64,000 nucleotides of DNA, taken from NCBI RefSeq assembly GCF_003121405.1, contig NZ_QBUY01000010.1, positions 84,636 through 148,635 of the forward strand, in the 5' to 3' direction. The position numbers and the translations under genes were made by a program. Shown piece after piece: positions 7,560 through 14,923 of this stretch. The notes beneath the pieces were generated by a model. The model saw nothing but the letters and a program-made list of their open reading frames with translations, was not told the DNA's origin and did not search any database. Each line of letters starts with the position of its first letter. The stretch's first letter is position 1. The DNA is from Paraburkholderia sp. C35 (GTDB lineage Bacteria; Pseudomonadota; Gammaproteobacteria; Burkholderiales; Burkholderiaceae).

Positions 7560-10500
7560 ATGGATGCACCGCAAACCACGCCTTCCATTGCCGACTTTCT
7601 GTCGACGGTCGAGATTCTGTCGCCGTTCACGCGCGAAGAACTCGAACGTGTCGCGGAACATGTGCAATCGCGTTTCTATTCGTTTGGCGAAACGGTGTGC
7701 AACGTGGGCGATGCCGCCGATGGGCTGTGCGTGATCAAGTCCGGCTCCGTGCGCATTTTCACGGAAGAGCATGGCAAAGAGATCAGCATGGGCGTGCGCA
7801 AGACAGGCGAAGTGTTCGCCGACATTGCGATGCTGCGCCCGTATGCGCATGAATCATCGGTGCGCTCTTCTGGCAAGACGGAATTGCTGTTTATTCCGCG
7901 CGCAGCAATCGAACCGATTATCGCCGGCAACCAGGCGGCGCTTACCTTTGTCGCGAGTTATGTTGCGATCAATTCTGCAGGCGGGTTCGTTGCGCAGTTA
8001 TTCGATTTGCGCGGCAAGCTAAACAAGCAGGAACTTGAAGAATATGTGCGTAGCGTCGGCGTGAAGAAGGTGGCTGCCGGCAAGGAGATTCTGAAGCAGG
8101 ACGCGCGCGACGATCGGCGTTTGTATGTGGTGCGGCAAGGCGAAGTCCGCATCGTGCGTCATGAGGACGGTAACGACTACACGCTCGCGACGCTGCGAGA
8201 GGGCGAGATTTTCGGCGAAAAGGCTTGCCTGATGCGTCAGGAGCAGGCGGCATCGGCGATTGCGACGACGGATACGCGGCTGCTGGTGATTCCCGAACGC
8301 ACCGTGCATTTCATCCTCGAGCGCAACCCTAAACTGCGCGAAGTACTCGACGAACGCATCAAGTACAACGATCGCGAACTGGACCGGCAAAAGCGCATCG
8401 AGCAGCGCCGCAAGCTGCCGTTGCGGCTCGATCTGCACACGAAGCCCGAACTCGGCGAGCGGGTAATCAAACGCTTCGGGCTGGTCGAGCAGGCCGAAGA
8501 AATGGATTGCGGCGCGGCGTGTCTTGCGATGATCTGCAAGCACTACGGTATTCCGATGACGCTCGGCAAACTGCGCGAACTGGCCAACGTGACGACAGCG
8601 GGCGCGACGCTCGATAGCCTCGCGCGCGCAGGCGAATCGCTCGGCTTTACGACGCGTGGCGTGCAGTGCACGTTCGATTCGTTGCGCGGCTTCGATCTGC
8701 CCTTCATCGTGCACTGGGAAGGCTATCACTACATCATTGTGTACGGTGTATCGAAAGATCATGTATGGCTTGCCGATCCTGCGCTGGGTTTTCGCAAGCT
8801 GAGTCTTGAAGATTTCGAGCGCGGCTGGAGTGGGACCTGCCTACTGTTTGCGCCAGGACCGAACCTCGTGCAGTTGTCCGCGTCGCGTTCGCCGTGGCTG
8901 CGCTTCGTCGGTTACCTGACGCCGTACAAAAAGATCCTGATGCACCTGTTTCTAGCGACCTTCGTGATTCAGGTGCTGGGCGTCATACCGCCGCTGATCA
9001 TCCAGAACATTCTCGATGGCGTGATCGTGCATCAGAACATCGGCCTGCTGCATCTGCTGATACTTGGCCTGATCATATCGAACGTGTTCTCGCAATTGAT
9101 GTCGATGGTGCGCGCTTATCTGTCGAACTTCATGGTGCGCAACATGGACTTCGCGATGATGTCGCAGTTCTTCCGGCACACGATGTCGCTGCCATTCTCG
9201 TTCTTTGCCAAGCGCAAGACCGGCGACATTTTCGCGCGCTTCCAGGAGAACCAGACCATACGTGCGTTCCTCACTGAATCGACGGTGACGACCGCGCTCA
9301 ATCTGTTGATGGTGTTCATCTACTTCGCGATCATGTTCTTCTACAACGCGAAGATGACGCTCGTACTGATCGCTTTTGTCATCCCGATCATGGCGCTCAC
9401 GCTGATTGCGACACCAAAGATCAAGAACTATGCGCGTGAATCGTTTGCGGCATCGACGGATTCGAAGTCTTTTCTGATGGAAGCATTGTCGGGTGTTGAA
9501 ACGGTCAAGGGCATGGGTATCGAGCGGCCTGTGCGTTTGCGCTGGGAGAAGAAATACGCAAAAGCACTCGAAGTGCAGTACCGCGCGCATGCATTCAGTA
9601 TCTTGATTGGCTTTGTCAGCCAGTTGCTGAATGCCGCGACGACGATTGCGATCTTGTGGGTCGGTGCAAACCTGGTACTGGCGCGCGAAATGACCATCGG
9701 TCAATTGATTGCGTTCAACGCGTTCATGGGCAGTGTGCTGTCGCCGCTGATGGGGCTGGTCGGTTTGTGGAGCATGCTTAATGACGCCGGTGTGGCGATG
9801 GAGCGTCTCGGCGATGTGCTCGACATCGAACCGGAGCAGAAGCCTGAAGATCTGCCGTCACGTGTGATGCTACCTGACCTGCAAGGCGAAATAAGCCTGA
9901 ATGGCGTGTACTTCCGTTATGGCGATACGGATACTGCCTACGTGCTGGAGAACATGAGCTTCGACATCAAGCCGGGAGAACTGGTCGCGATTGTCGGCCG
10001 CAGCGGGTCGGGAAAAACCACGCTGGCGAAACTGCTGGTCGGCTTTTACGCGGCCAGCGAAGGCAAGATGACCGTCGACGGCTACGACATGAATGTGATC
10101 GACAAGGCGTTCTACCGCGCGCAGATTGGCTATGTGATGCAGAGCAACCTGCTGTTCTCGGGCACGATCGCCGAGAACATTGCGAGCGGTGACGATACAC
10201 CGGACCGGCGCCGTATCGAGGAAGTCGCCAAAATGGCCGACGCGCATGCGTTCATCAGCAAGCTGCCGCTCGGCTATGAACAGATAGTGGGCGAACGTGG
10301 CATCGGCTTGTCGGGCGGTCAGATACAAAGGCTGTGCATTGCGCGTGCGCTATATCACGACCCGCGCCTGCTGGTGTTCGACGAAGCAACCTCGGCGCTC
10401 GACACGCAATCGGAAAGCAATATTCTCAGCAACATGCACGAAATCCTCAAAGGACGCACGGCCGTCATCATTGCGCATCGGCTCAGCACGATCATGCGTG

Positions 10501-10616
10501 CCGACAAGATTCTCGTGCTCTATGAAGGCGCGATCGTCGAGCAGGGGCGTCATGAGGAACTGGTCAACCGGAAGGGCATGTATTACCAGCTCGTCCAGAA
10601 ACAGCTGAGTGCGTGA
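7560..10616 (+). CDS. C39-peptidase ABC exporter with two cNMP-binding-like domains
   Basis: The 1018-residue product has an unusual order. Two cyclic-nucleotide-binding-like (CAP_ED) domains lie at about 20-130 and 165-275. A C39 double-glycine peptidase (about 305-435) has DCG with catalytic Cys at 317, His near 390 in GYHYIIVYG and the Asp in ADP. Six membrane segments follow (about 455-720), then an ABC ATPase with Walker A GRSGSGKTT near 813, signature LSGGQIQR near 918 and Walker B LLVFDEATS. It should cut the double-glycine leaders and export the cores across the inner membrane. The N-terminal domains suggest ligand-gated activity. HetC of heterocystous cyanobacteria has a comparable combination. 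The ATG overlaps nothing upstream; the stop overlaps the next start (TGATG). Confidence 0.95.
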   Translation: MDAPQTTPSIADFLSTVEILSPFTREELERVAEHVQSRFYSFGETVCNVGDAADGLCVIKSGSVRIFTEEHGKEISMGVRKTGEVFADIAMLRPYAHESSVRSSGKTELLFIPRAAIEPIIAGNQAALTFVASYVAINSAGGFVAQLFDLRGKLNKQELEEYVRSVGVKKVAAGKEILKQDARDDRRLYVVRQGEVRIVRHEDGNDYTLATLREGEIFGEKACLMRQEQAASAIATTDTRLLVIPERTVHFILERNPKLREVLDERIKYNDRELDRQKRIEQRRKLPLRLDLHTKPELGERVIKRFGLVEQAEEMDCGAACLAMICKHYGIPMTLGKLRELANVTTAGATLDSLARAGESLGFTTRGVQCTFDSLRGFDLPFIVHWEGYHYIIVYGVSKDHVWLADPALGFRKLSLEDFERGWSGTCLLFAPGPNLVQLSASRSPWLRFVGYLTPYKKILMHLFLATFVIQVLGVIPPLIIQNILDGVIVHQNIGLLHLLILGLIISNVFSQLMSMVRAYLSNFMVRNMDFAMMSQFFRHTMSLPFSFFAKRKTGDIFARFQENQTIRAFLTESTVTTALNLLMVFIYFAIMFFYNAKMTLVLIAFVIPIMALTLIATPKIKNYARESFAASTDSKSFLMEALSGVETVKGMGIERPVRLRWEKKYAKALEVQYRAHAFSILIGFVSQLLNAATTIAILWVGANLVLAREMTIGQLIAFNAFMGSVLSPLMGLVGLWSMLNDAGVAMERLGDVLDIEPEQKPEDLPSRVMLPDLQGEISLNGVYFRYGDTDTAYVLENMSFDIKPGELVAIVGRSGSGKTTLAKLLVGFYAASEGKMTVDGYDMNVIDKAFYRAQIGYVMQSNLLFSGTIAENIASGDDTPDRRRIEEVAKMADAHAFISKLPLGYEQIVGERGIGLSGGQIQRLCIARALYHDPRLLVFDEATSALDTQSESNILSNMHEILKGRTAVIIAHRLSTIMRADKILVLYEGAIVEQGRHEELVNRKGMYYQLVQKQLSA

Positions 10617-11965
10617 TGAAGATACTCGACCAGCAGCCCGATGAAAGCGGCTCCGCCATCTCCTATGCGGGATTGATCGAGAAGATCGAAATTCTGCGCT
10701 CGACGCTGCGCTGGTCGTCGCGGCTCGAACGCGCGGATATCGAAAAGCTCCTGAAGCAGGCGAGCACGCTGCGCGATGAAGTGATGCAGATGTCGCACAA
10801 GGAGCGCTTCGTGCAGGCGGCTGTCGTCGAGCCGATGCGCGGCGACCAGTCGCGCGGTGCACGGCGCCAGGCGCTGCTCTCGCGCAGCTTTATCTTCGAG
10901 GGGACGTTTGGCGATAACCCGAAACTGCTGGAAGCACTCGAAATATCGGAGAAAGCTGCGCCGACCGATTTACCGGTTTTGATCGATGGCGAAAGCGGTA
11001 CGGGTAAAGAATTGATGGCGAAGGTCATTCATGCGAATGGCAGCCGTTCCGACAAACCATTTATCTCAGTGAATTGCGGCGCGATTCCCGATAATCTGCT
11101 GGAGTCGGAACTGTTCGGCCACAGAAAGGGCGCATTTACGGGCGCGACGAATGACCGCAAAGGCAAATTCGAAAGCGCGCACACCGGGACGATCTTTCTC
11201 GACGAAATTGGTGAGTTGCCTTTGACGGGGCAGGTCAAATTGCTGCGCGTGCTGGAGGCGCATGAAATACAGCGCGTGGGTTCGGATGAGCCGATTGGCG
11301 TCGACACGCGCATCGTCGCTGCTACGAATCGCAATCTGCGCAAGCTGAGCGAGCAGGGTACTTTCCGCGAAGATCTCTTTTATCGCCTGAGCGTCATTCA
11401 CGTGACCTTGCCGCCGCTGCGCGAGAGGCGCGACGAGATTCCGTTGCTGATCCAGTACTTCGGCGACGAAGCGGCAGGCGCATTGAAGCGGCGTCCTGTG
11501 AGAATTACCCCTAAATTGCGGGACTTTCTGCTGACCTATGCATATCCGGGCAATATCCGCGAACTGCGTAACGTGATGTATCGCATCTCTTGCCTTGCGG
11601 GCGATATTGCCGATGTCGATCATCTACCGACGGATATGCGGCCCACGTCGCCGGTTGTGACATCCATTCTGGGTGTGGCGAACGAAGCGGCGAACGGCAC
11701 GGCGAGTGTGACCAATCTGCTGTCGCTCAGCGACGCGAAGCGCGCCGCCAGCGACGAAGCGGAAAAGGCTTTTCTTCAGCGCGGCCTGCAGGAAACGGGC
11801 GGCACGGTGGCCGAACTGGCGCGGCGCGTCGATATGAACCGCTCGCATCTTCAGATGCTGCTGAAGAAGCACGGGTTGCATTCAAAGGATTTTCGCAAGG
11901 CTCATGCGCAAGCGAACGCACGCAAGGACGATTCGGAAGCAGACGATGAAGCCGAGGTGGACTAG
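10616..11965 (+). CDS. Sigma-54-dependent transcriptional activator
   Basis: The 449-residue product has a non-receiver N-terminal part of about 95 residues that I cannot assign, a sigma-54 AAA+ domain (about 97-330) with Walker A GESGTGKE, the sigma-54 contact loop GAFTGAT, Walker B IFLDEIGELP and the arginine-finger region, and a Fis-type helix-turn-helix near 400-425 (MNRSHLQMLLKK). The ATG at 10616 overlaps the TGA of the exporter gene; an in-frame GTG at 10613 is possible. Lacking a phosphorylation receiver, it may be controlled by its N-terminal region or by a partner such as the FHA protein. Both precursor peptide genes carry sigma-54-type promoters and a common upstream motif, so they are its likely targets. 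Confidence 0.9.
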   Translation: MKILDQQPDESGSAISYAGLIEKIEILRSTLRWSSRLERADIEKLLKQASTLRDEVMQMSHKERFVQAAVVEPMRGDQSRGARRQALLSRSFIFEGTFGDNPKLLEALEISEKAAPTDLPVLIDGESGTGKELMAKVIHANGSRSDKPFISVNCGAIPDNLLESELFGHRKGAFTGATNDRKGKFESAHTGTIFLDEIGELPLTGQVKLLRVLEAHEIQRVGSDEPIGVDTRIVAATNRNLRKLSEQGTFREDLFYRLSVIHVTLPPLRERRDEIPLLIQYFGDEAAGALKRRPVRITPKLRDFLLTYAYPGNIRELRNVMYRISCLAGDIADVDHLPTDMRPTSPVVTSILGVANEAANGTASVTNLLSLSDAKRAASDEAEKAFLQRGLQETGGTVAELARRVDMNRSHLQMLLKKHGLHSKDFRKAHAQANARKDDSEADDEAEVD

Positions 11966-11988
11966 CGTCTTAACGCGCTAAAACAGTA

Positions 11989-12759
11989 TCAGGGCGCAGG
12001 ATTCAACAACGTTTTGTCGGATGCTTGCGGGTCTTCAGCCTGCACGACCACTGCGGTGATGTTGTCACGCCCGCCGCGTGCAAGCGCAATATCGACCAGT
12101 TCAGCAGGCGCATGCAGACAATCGACGCTCGCGAGCGTCTGCTGGATTTCCTCGTCGGTCACTTCATTGCTGAGGCCGTCGCTGCATAGCAGGAACACAT
12201 CGCCGTCTGCCACCTCGATCGCGTCTTCATCGAGTTCGAGATGATCTGTCGCGCCGACGGCACGCGTGATGATGTTGTGCGCGGGATGATGACGTGCTTC
12301 CTCTTCCGTCAGATAGCCGGATTGCCGCAGCGCTTCCACCTGGCTGTGATCGCGCGTCAATTGCCGCAATTGCCCTTGCCGCAGCAGATAGATGCGGCTG
12401 TCGCCTGCCCATAGATACCCGCAAAAACGGTCGCACGCGAACAGCACGACGACCGTCGTGCCGATGCGCTGCACCTGCCTGCGGGCGGCTTCTTCGCGCA
12501 ACTGACGGTTCGCATCCTGCAGGCGCTGGCGTGCCTCGGCGATGCAATGCTTGATGCCCGCCTGATCGGGCAACCGTTCCAGCGTTTCGACCACGAGCTG
12601 ACTCGCGAGATCGCCGACATCGTGCCCGCCCATGCCGTCGGCCACGGCCCAGCGGCCGCGTTGCGGCTGATCGAGGCAGGCGTCCTCGTTGATCTCGCGC
12701 ACGCGGCCCGTGTCCGTGCGCGCCGCCGACGCCCACCGGAATTGGCTGGTACAGGTCAC
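11989..12759 (-). CDS. PP2C-family Ser/Thr protein phosphatase
   Basis: The 256-residue protein carries a complete set of PP2C motifs: an NED in the first motif, VADGMGGHDVGDLAS, GDSRIYLL, LCSDGLSNEV and GRDNITAVVV, including all metal-binding aspartates. It is cytoplasmic and has the size of the stand-alone bacterial phosphatases PppA and Stp. It begins with GTG at 12759, five bases after the stop of peptide gene 2, so the two form an operon under the sigma-54 promoter at 13116-13130. It converges on the sigma-54 activator with a 23-base gap. It probably reverses the phosphorylation read by the FHA protein; no kinase is encoded in the window. Confidence 0.9.
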   Translation of the reverse strand: MTCTSQFRWASAARTDTGRVREINEDACLDQPQRGRWAVADGMGGHDVGDLASQLVVETLERLPDQAGIKHCIAEARQRLQDANRQLREEAARRQVQRIGTTVVVLFACDRFCGYLWAGDSRIYLLRQGQLRQLTRDHSQVEALRQSGYLTEEEARHHPAHNIITRAVGATDHLELDEDAIEVADGDVFLLCSDGLSNEVTDEEIQQTLASVDCLHAPAELVDIALARGGRDNITAVVVQAEDPQASDKTLLNPAP

Positions 12760-12764
12760 GGCAT

Positions 12765-13049
12765 CTAGGCCCGGTTCGTACTGCGTGCGTCGGGCGAGAC
12801 GTTGATGTTCGAGTTGTTGCCGGTGTTGTTCACGTCGACCTTCTGGAACTGGTTGATCATCTGGTCAGCATAGAAGTTGTTCGTGATGTCGTACAGGTTG
12901 ACGACGGGACCGACGCTCGGCGTGTCGTGCACATACGGCGTGATCCAGCCGAATACCCAGGGCGCGCCGCCGCCGCCGCTGATCGCGGACATGGCCTTGC
13001 GGTCGAGTGCGAGGTTGTGCGGAAGGTCGCTGATGCAGATGGAAGCCAT
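12765..13049 (-). CDS. Double-glycine leader peptide precursor 2
   Basis: This 94-residue protein has the leader MASICISDLPHNLALDRKAM followed by SAISGG, ending in Gly-Gly, closely matching precursor 1 (shared DL, LD, KAM, A, GG positions). The core has about 65-68 residues, begins with a short Gly/Ala stretch and continues WVFGWITPYVHDTP, then an Asn-rich part (NNTGNNSNINV) resembling NMSGNNNAFA in precursor 1; there is no Cys in the core. The ATG at 13049 is preceded by GGAG at a normal distance; an in-frame ATG at 13094 lies upstream of a poor site. It should be processed by the C39 exporter at 7560. A perfect sigma-54 promoter (13116-13130) lies ahead and the PP2C gene directly behind. 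Confidence 0.75.
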   Translation of the reverse strand: MASICISDLPHNLALDRKAMSAISGGGGAPWVFGWITPYVHDTPSVGPVVNLYDITNNFYADQMINQFQKVDVNNTGNNSNINVSPDARSTNRA

Positions 13050-13115
13050 GACGTGTCTCCGAAAAAGCCAGCCGTCACGCGGCCGCAGAATCAAAAGGAA
13101 GTTGCGTCATAAGTT

Positions 13116-13130
13116 GCAAGGGCCGTGCCA
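13116..13130 (-). promoter_or_regulatory. Sigma-54 promoter of peptide gene 2 and PP2C
   Basis: Read on the minus strand, TGGCACGGCCCTTGC matches the sigma-54 consensus fully at both the -24 (TGGCACG) and -12 (TTGC) elements with correct spacing. Transcription would start near 13104, about 55 bases ahead of the ATG of peptide gene 2. The island encodes a sigma-54 activator. Confidence 0.8.
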
Positions 13131-13343
13131 ATTTGCAGCCCGTTCATGCATTTTCACGCGAGGCCTTGCTGCTAGGCGCCCGGCGCAGACACAGGCCTGC
13201 GCGCGTCACGCGCGCGAGCCTCTGGACGTTGGCACTCGTCCAACATGAAGCTGCGCTGAGCGGTGGTGCAGCCAACACATTCTCGTGGTCGCCGTTGCAG
13301 ATGGGCAGCGCCGCAAGTGATGGTGCGTGCACAACACAATCGC

Positions 13344-13361
13344 CCGAAATTCTGTTGGATC
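13344..13361 (-). promoter_or_regulatory. Candidate activator-binding site upstream of peptide gene 2
   Basis: On the minus strand this reads GATCCAACAGAATTTCGG, the counterpart of the site at 286-303 (16 of 18 identical). It is about 215 bases upstream of the sigma-54 promoter at 13116-13130. Other CCAAC/GTTGG half sites lie between (around 13227-13245 and 13270), as expected of an enhancer array. It also lies about 75 bases upstream of a weaker sigma-54-like site facing the LRAT-like gene. Confidence 0.5.
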
Positions 13362-13435
13362 TGTCCGTACATCATGCGGTGGAAAAACCCTTCGGAATCA
13401 ACAAAACACCATAAAAATCAATGATATGGCGCGCC

Positions 13436-13450
13436 TGGTCCGGTTGATGC
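13436..13450 (+). promoter_or_regulatory. Weak sigma-54-like promoter facing the LRAT-like gene
   Basis: TGGTCCGGTTGATGC keeps the GG-N10-GC core, but the -24 element departs from consensus at two positions and the -12 at one. It is 53 bases upstream of the ATG at 13503. If real, it would tie the LRAT-like gene to the same activator through the shared upstream region. On sequence alone it may be chance. Confidence 0.3.
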
Positions 13451-13502
13451 AAAAGAGGCTGCAACAGTGTTGGCCTTTTGAATCGGATACCGGGACAAAG
13501 CC

Positions 13503-14033
13503 ATGAACCGCAACCTCCACCAATCGCGCAGTGAACAAGGTGCCATTCGTGCGGCGGCCTATGCATCGGCAGACGTGGTGCTCGACGGCGCTGCCGATGA
13601 ACCGGCCCTCGGTGCCCACCTCATTACGCAACGCCGCGGCTACGAACATCATGGCATCTACGTGGGTGGCGGCAAGGTCATTCACTACGCAGGTTTCGCC
13701 AAGTCCGCGCATCGCGGCCCGGTTGAAGAAGTGGCACTCGAAGCCTTCGCCGATGGCCACGCCGTCGCCGTTCGCCCGCATCCGTTCCCAATGTTTTCTG
13801 CTGAACAAACCGTGCTGCGCGCCCGTTCGCGCCTCGGCGAAAACCAGTACCGCCTGCTGACCAACAACTGCGAGCACTTCTGCGCATGGTGCCTGCTCGG
13901 CGAAAGCCGCAGCGAACAGGTTCACGCCTGCTTCACGCATCCACGTGCCGGTGTGCATGCGCTGCTGTGCCTCGTCAGCGCATTTATCGAAAACCGGATG
14001 AAAACGGGCCGTGCCGTTGTTAACGCAGCATGA
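13503..14033 (+). CDS. LRAT/NlpC-P60-type domain protein
   Basis: The 176-residue protein has the lecithin:retinol-acyltransferase fold signature (a permuted NlpC/P60 papain-like fold): His in HHGIYVGGG, a second His in VIHYAG and the catalytic Cys in NNCEHFCAWCL. Members are acyltransferases, phospholipases or amidases using a thioester intermediate. The C-terminal 40 residues include a hydrophobic helix (ALLCLVSAFI) that may touch a membrane. There is no signal peptide, so it acts in the cytoplasm or at the inner membrane. The gene diverges from peptide gene 2 and may share its enhancer region. It could modify the peptides (for example acylate them) or be an independent lipid enzyme; neither can be decided here. 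Confidence 0.75.
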   Translation: MNRNLHQSRSEQGAIRAAAYASADVVLDGAADEPALGAHLITQRRGYEHHGIYVGGGKVIHYAGFAKSAHRGPVEEVALEAFADGHAVAVRPHPFPMFSAEQTVLRARSRLGENQYRLLTNNCEHFCAWCLLGESRSEQVHACFTHPRAGVHALLCLVSAFIENRMKTGRAVVNAA

Positions 14034-14114
14034 GCACTGGAATTTGAACTGGGACGATTGAAGTTCGAAGCGTCGAATGCCGTAAAAGCGATCAGGAAAG
14101 CGAAGGAGACCACC

Positions 14115-14357
14115 ATGAGCCCGACCGGAAAGACACTGCACTGGGCCGTTGACAAATGGCTCGCACCGACACCCGCGATGCCCGCACGCGTGGTGCGCTT
14201 CTGCCGCACGCAGATGCACCGGCGCTGCGTGTGCGTCGAAGCGCTGCGGCCCAACGGCCTGCTGTCGATCTTCTTCTTCCGTCACGACGACGGATCATGG
14301 AATGTGTTTCCGCCCGCCGAAACGCGGCCGGCGATGTCTGCGTGGAGGACTGCGTGA
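14115..14357 (+). CDS. Hypothetical protein, 80 residues
   Basis: The ATG at 14115 follows AAGGAGA at a good distance; an in-frame ATG at 14058 lacks one. The protein starts MSPTGKTLHWAVDKWL, contains a Cys/Arg-rich middle (RRCVCVEAL) and ends with FFFRHDDGSWNVFPP. I recognise no family. It follows the LRAT-like gene by 82 bases on the same strand, so the two may be co-transcribed. Confidence 0.55.
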   Translation: MSPTGKTLHWAVDKWLAPTPAMPARVVRFCRTQMHRRCVCVEALRPNGLLSIFFFRHDDGSWNVFPPAETRPAMSAWRTA

Positions 14358-14429
14358 TGAGAAACGGTAACCCGGCATCCAGCGCGCGCGGCGCGCGCAT
14401 CGAGCGGCTTGCGCTATGCGGCGCGCAGT

Positions 14430-14687
14430 CTATCCGCCAGGCTGGCAGAAACGCCGTCCCGGCACATGCGACATCACGGCCTCGGCAATCTGACGCGGCG
14501 TGCTCTCGGCAGGCACGGCGCGCCGGAAGGATTCAACGTCGTGTCTGAAGGTCCATTCGACCAACCGGTAAGAAGGTGCCCATGGAGGCTGGATGGGTGC
14601 GGATACCGTGCAGCTGCGGATCGATAATGCCTGCGCGTTGCCCTGCTGGGCATGGAGATGATCCAGCACTGTTGGTTCGGTCGGCAT
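14430..14687 (-). CDS. Hypothetical protein, 85 residues
   Basis: The start at 14687 is supported by AAGGAG about ten bases upstream on the minus strand; the same frame is open further upstream but without a ribosome site. The product begins MPTEPTVLDHLHAQQGNAQ and ends with a segment EWTFRHDVESFRRAVPAEST. It has no signal or membrane segment and I recognise no family. Codon use fits its neighbours. It may be a small Burkholderiaceae-restricted protein. Confidence 0.5.
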   Translation of the reverse strand: MPTEPTVLDHLHAQQGNAQALSIRSCTVSAPIQPPWAPSYRLVEWTFRHDVESFRRAVPAESTPRQIAEAVMSHVPGRRFCQPGG

Positions 14688-14786
14688 CTGGGCGCTCTCC
14701 TTGGTTTTGTTTGCGACGCTGATGGTTTGCCTTGTTCGTTCATGCAACAAGCAAAGCAACCGGACTGCCACGGCAAACAGAAATCT

Positions 14787-14836
14787 AAAAAAACGCCGCC
14801 GATACTCAGGCGGCTCAACAGGGGATGTTGAGCCGC
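14787..14836 (-). terminator. Terminator after the cytochrome c peroxidase gene
   Basis: On the minus strand a GCCGCC/GGCGGC stem (14795-14814) is followed by seven T residues (14787-14793). A second, perfect 11-bp stem (14810-14820 with 14826-14836) overlaps its upstream arm, so the two hairpins cannot form together. Together they look like an intrinsic terminator for the gene ending at 14924. Confidence 0.75.
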
Positions 14837-14923
14837 ATCTTCACAGGAAAGAATTAAACGAGGCTTAAGACAGGTGGCCCCAATCCTTGCGCTCCATCAA
14901 CGAGGATGACCAGGGCCAACGTC

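Noticed and set aside
13199..13215. GCGCGCGT-C-ACGCGCGC palindrome upstream of peptide gene 2, possible enhancer.
   Set aside because: Alternating GC runs like this are common in a genome of this composition, and it has no counterpart at the other peptide gene.
14357..14548. A 63-codon plus-strand frame starting at ATG 14357 overlapping the stop of the 80-residue gene.
   Set aside because: Arg/Ala-rich composition typical of noise, and it would overlap the better supported minus-strand gene at 14430-14687.
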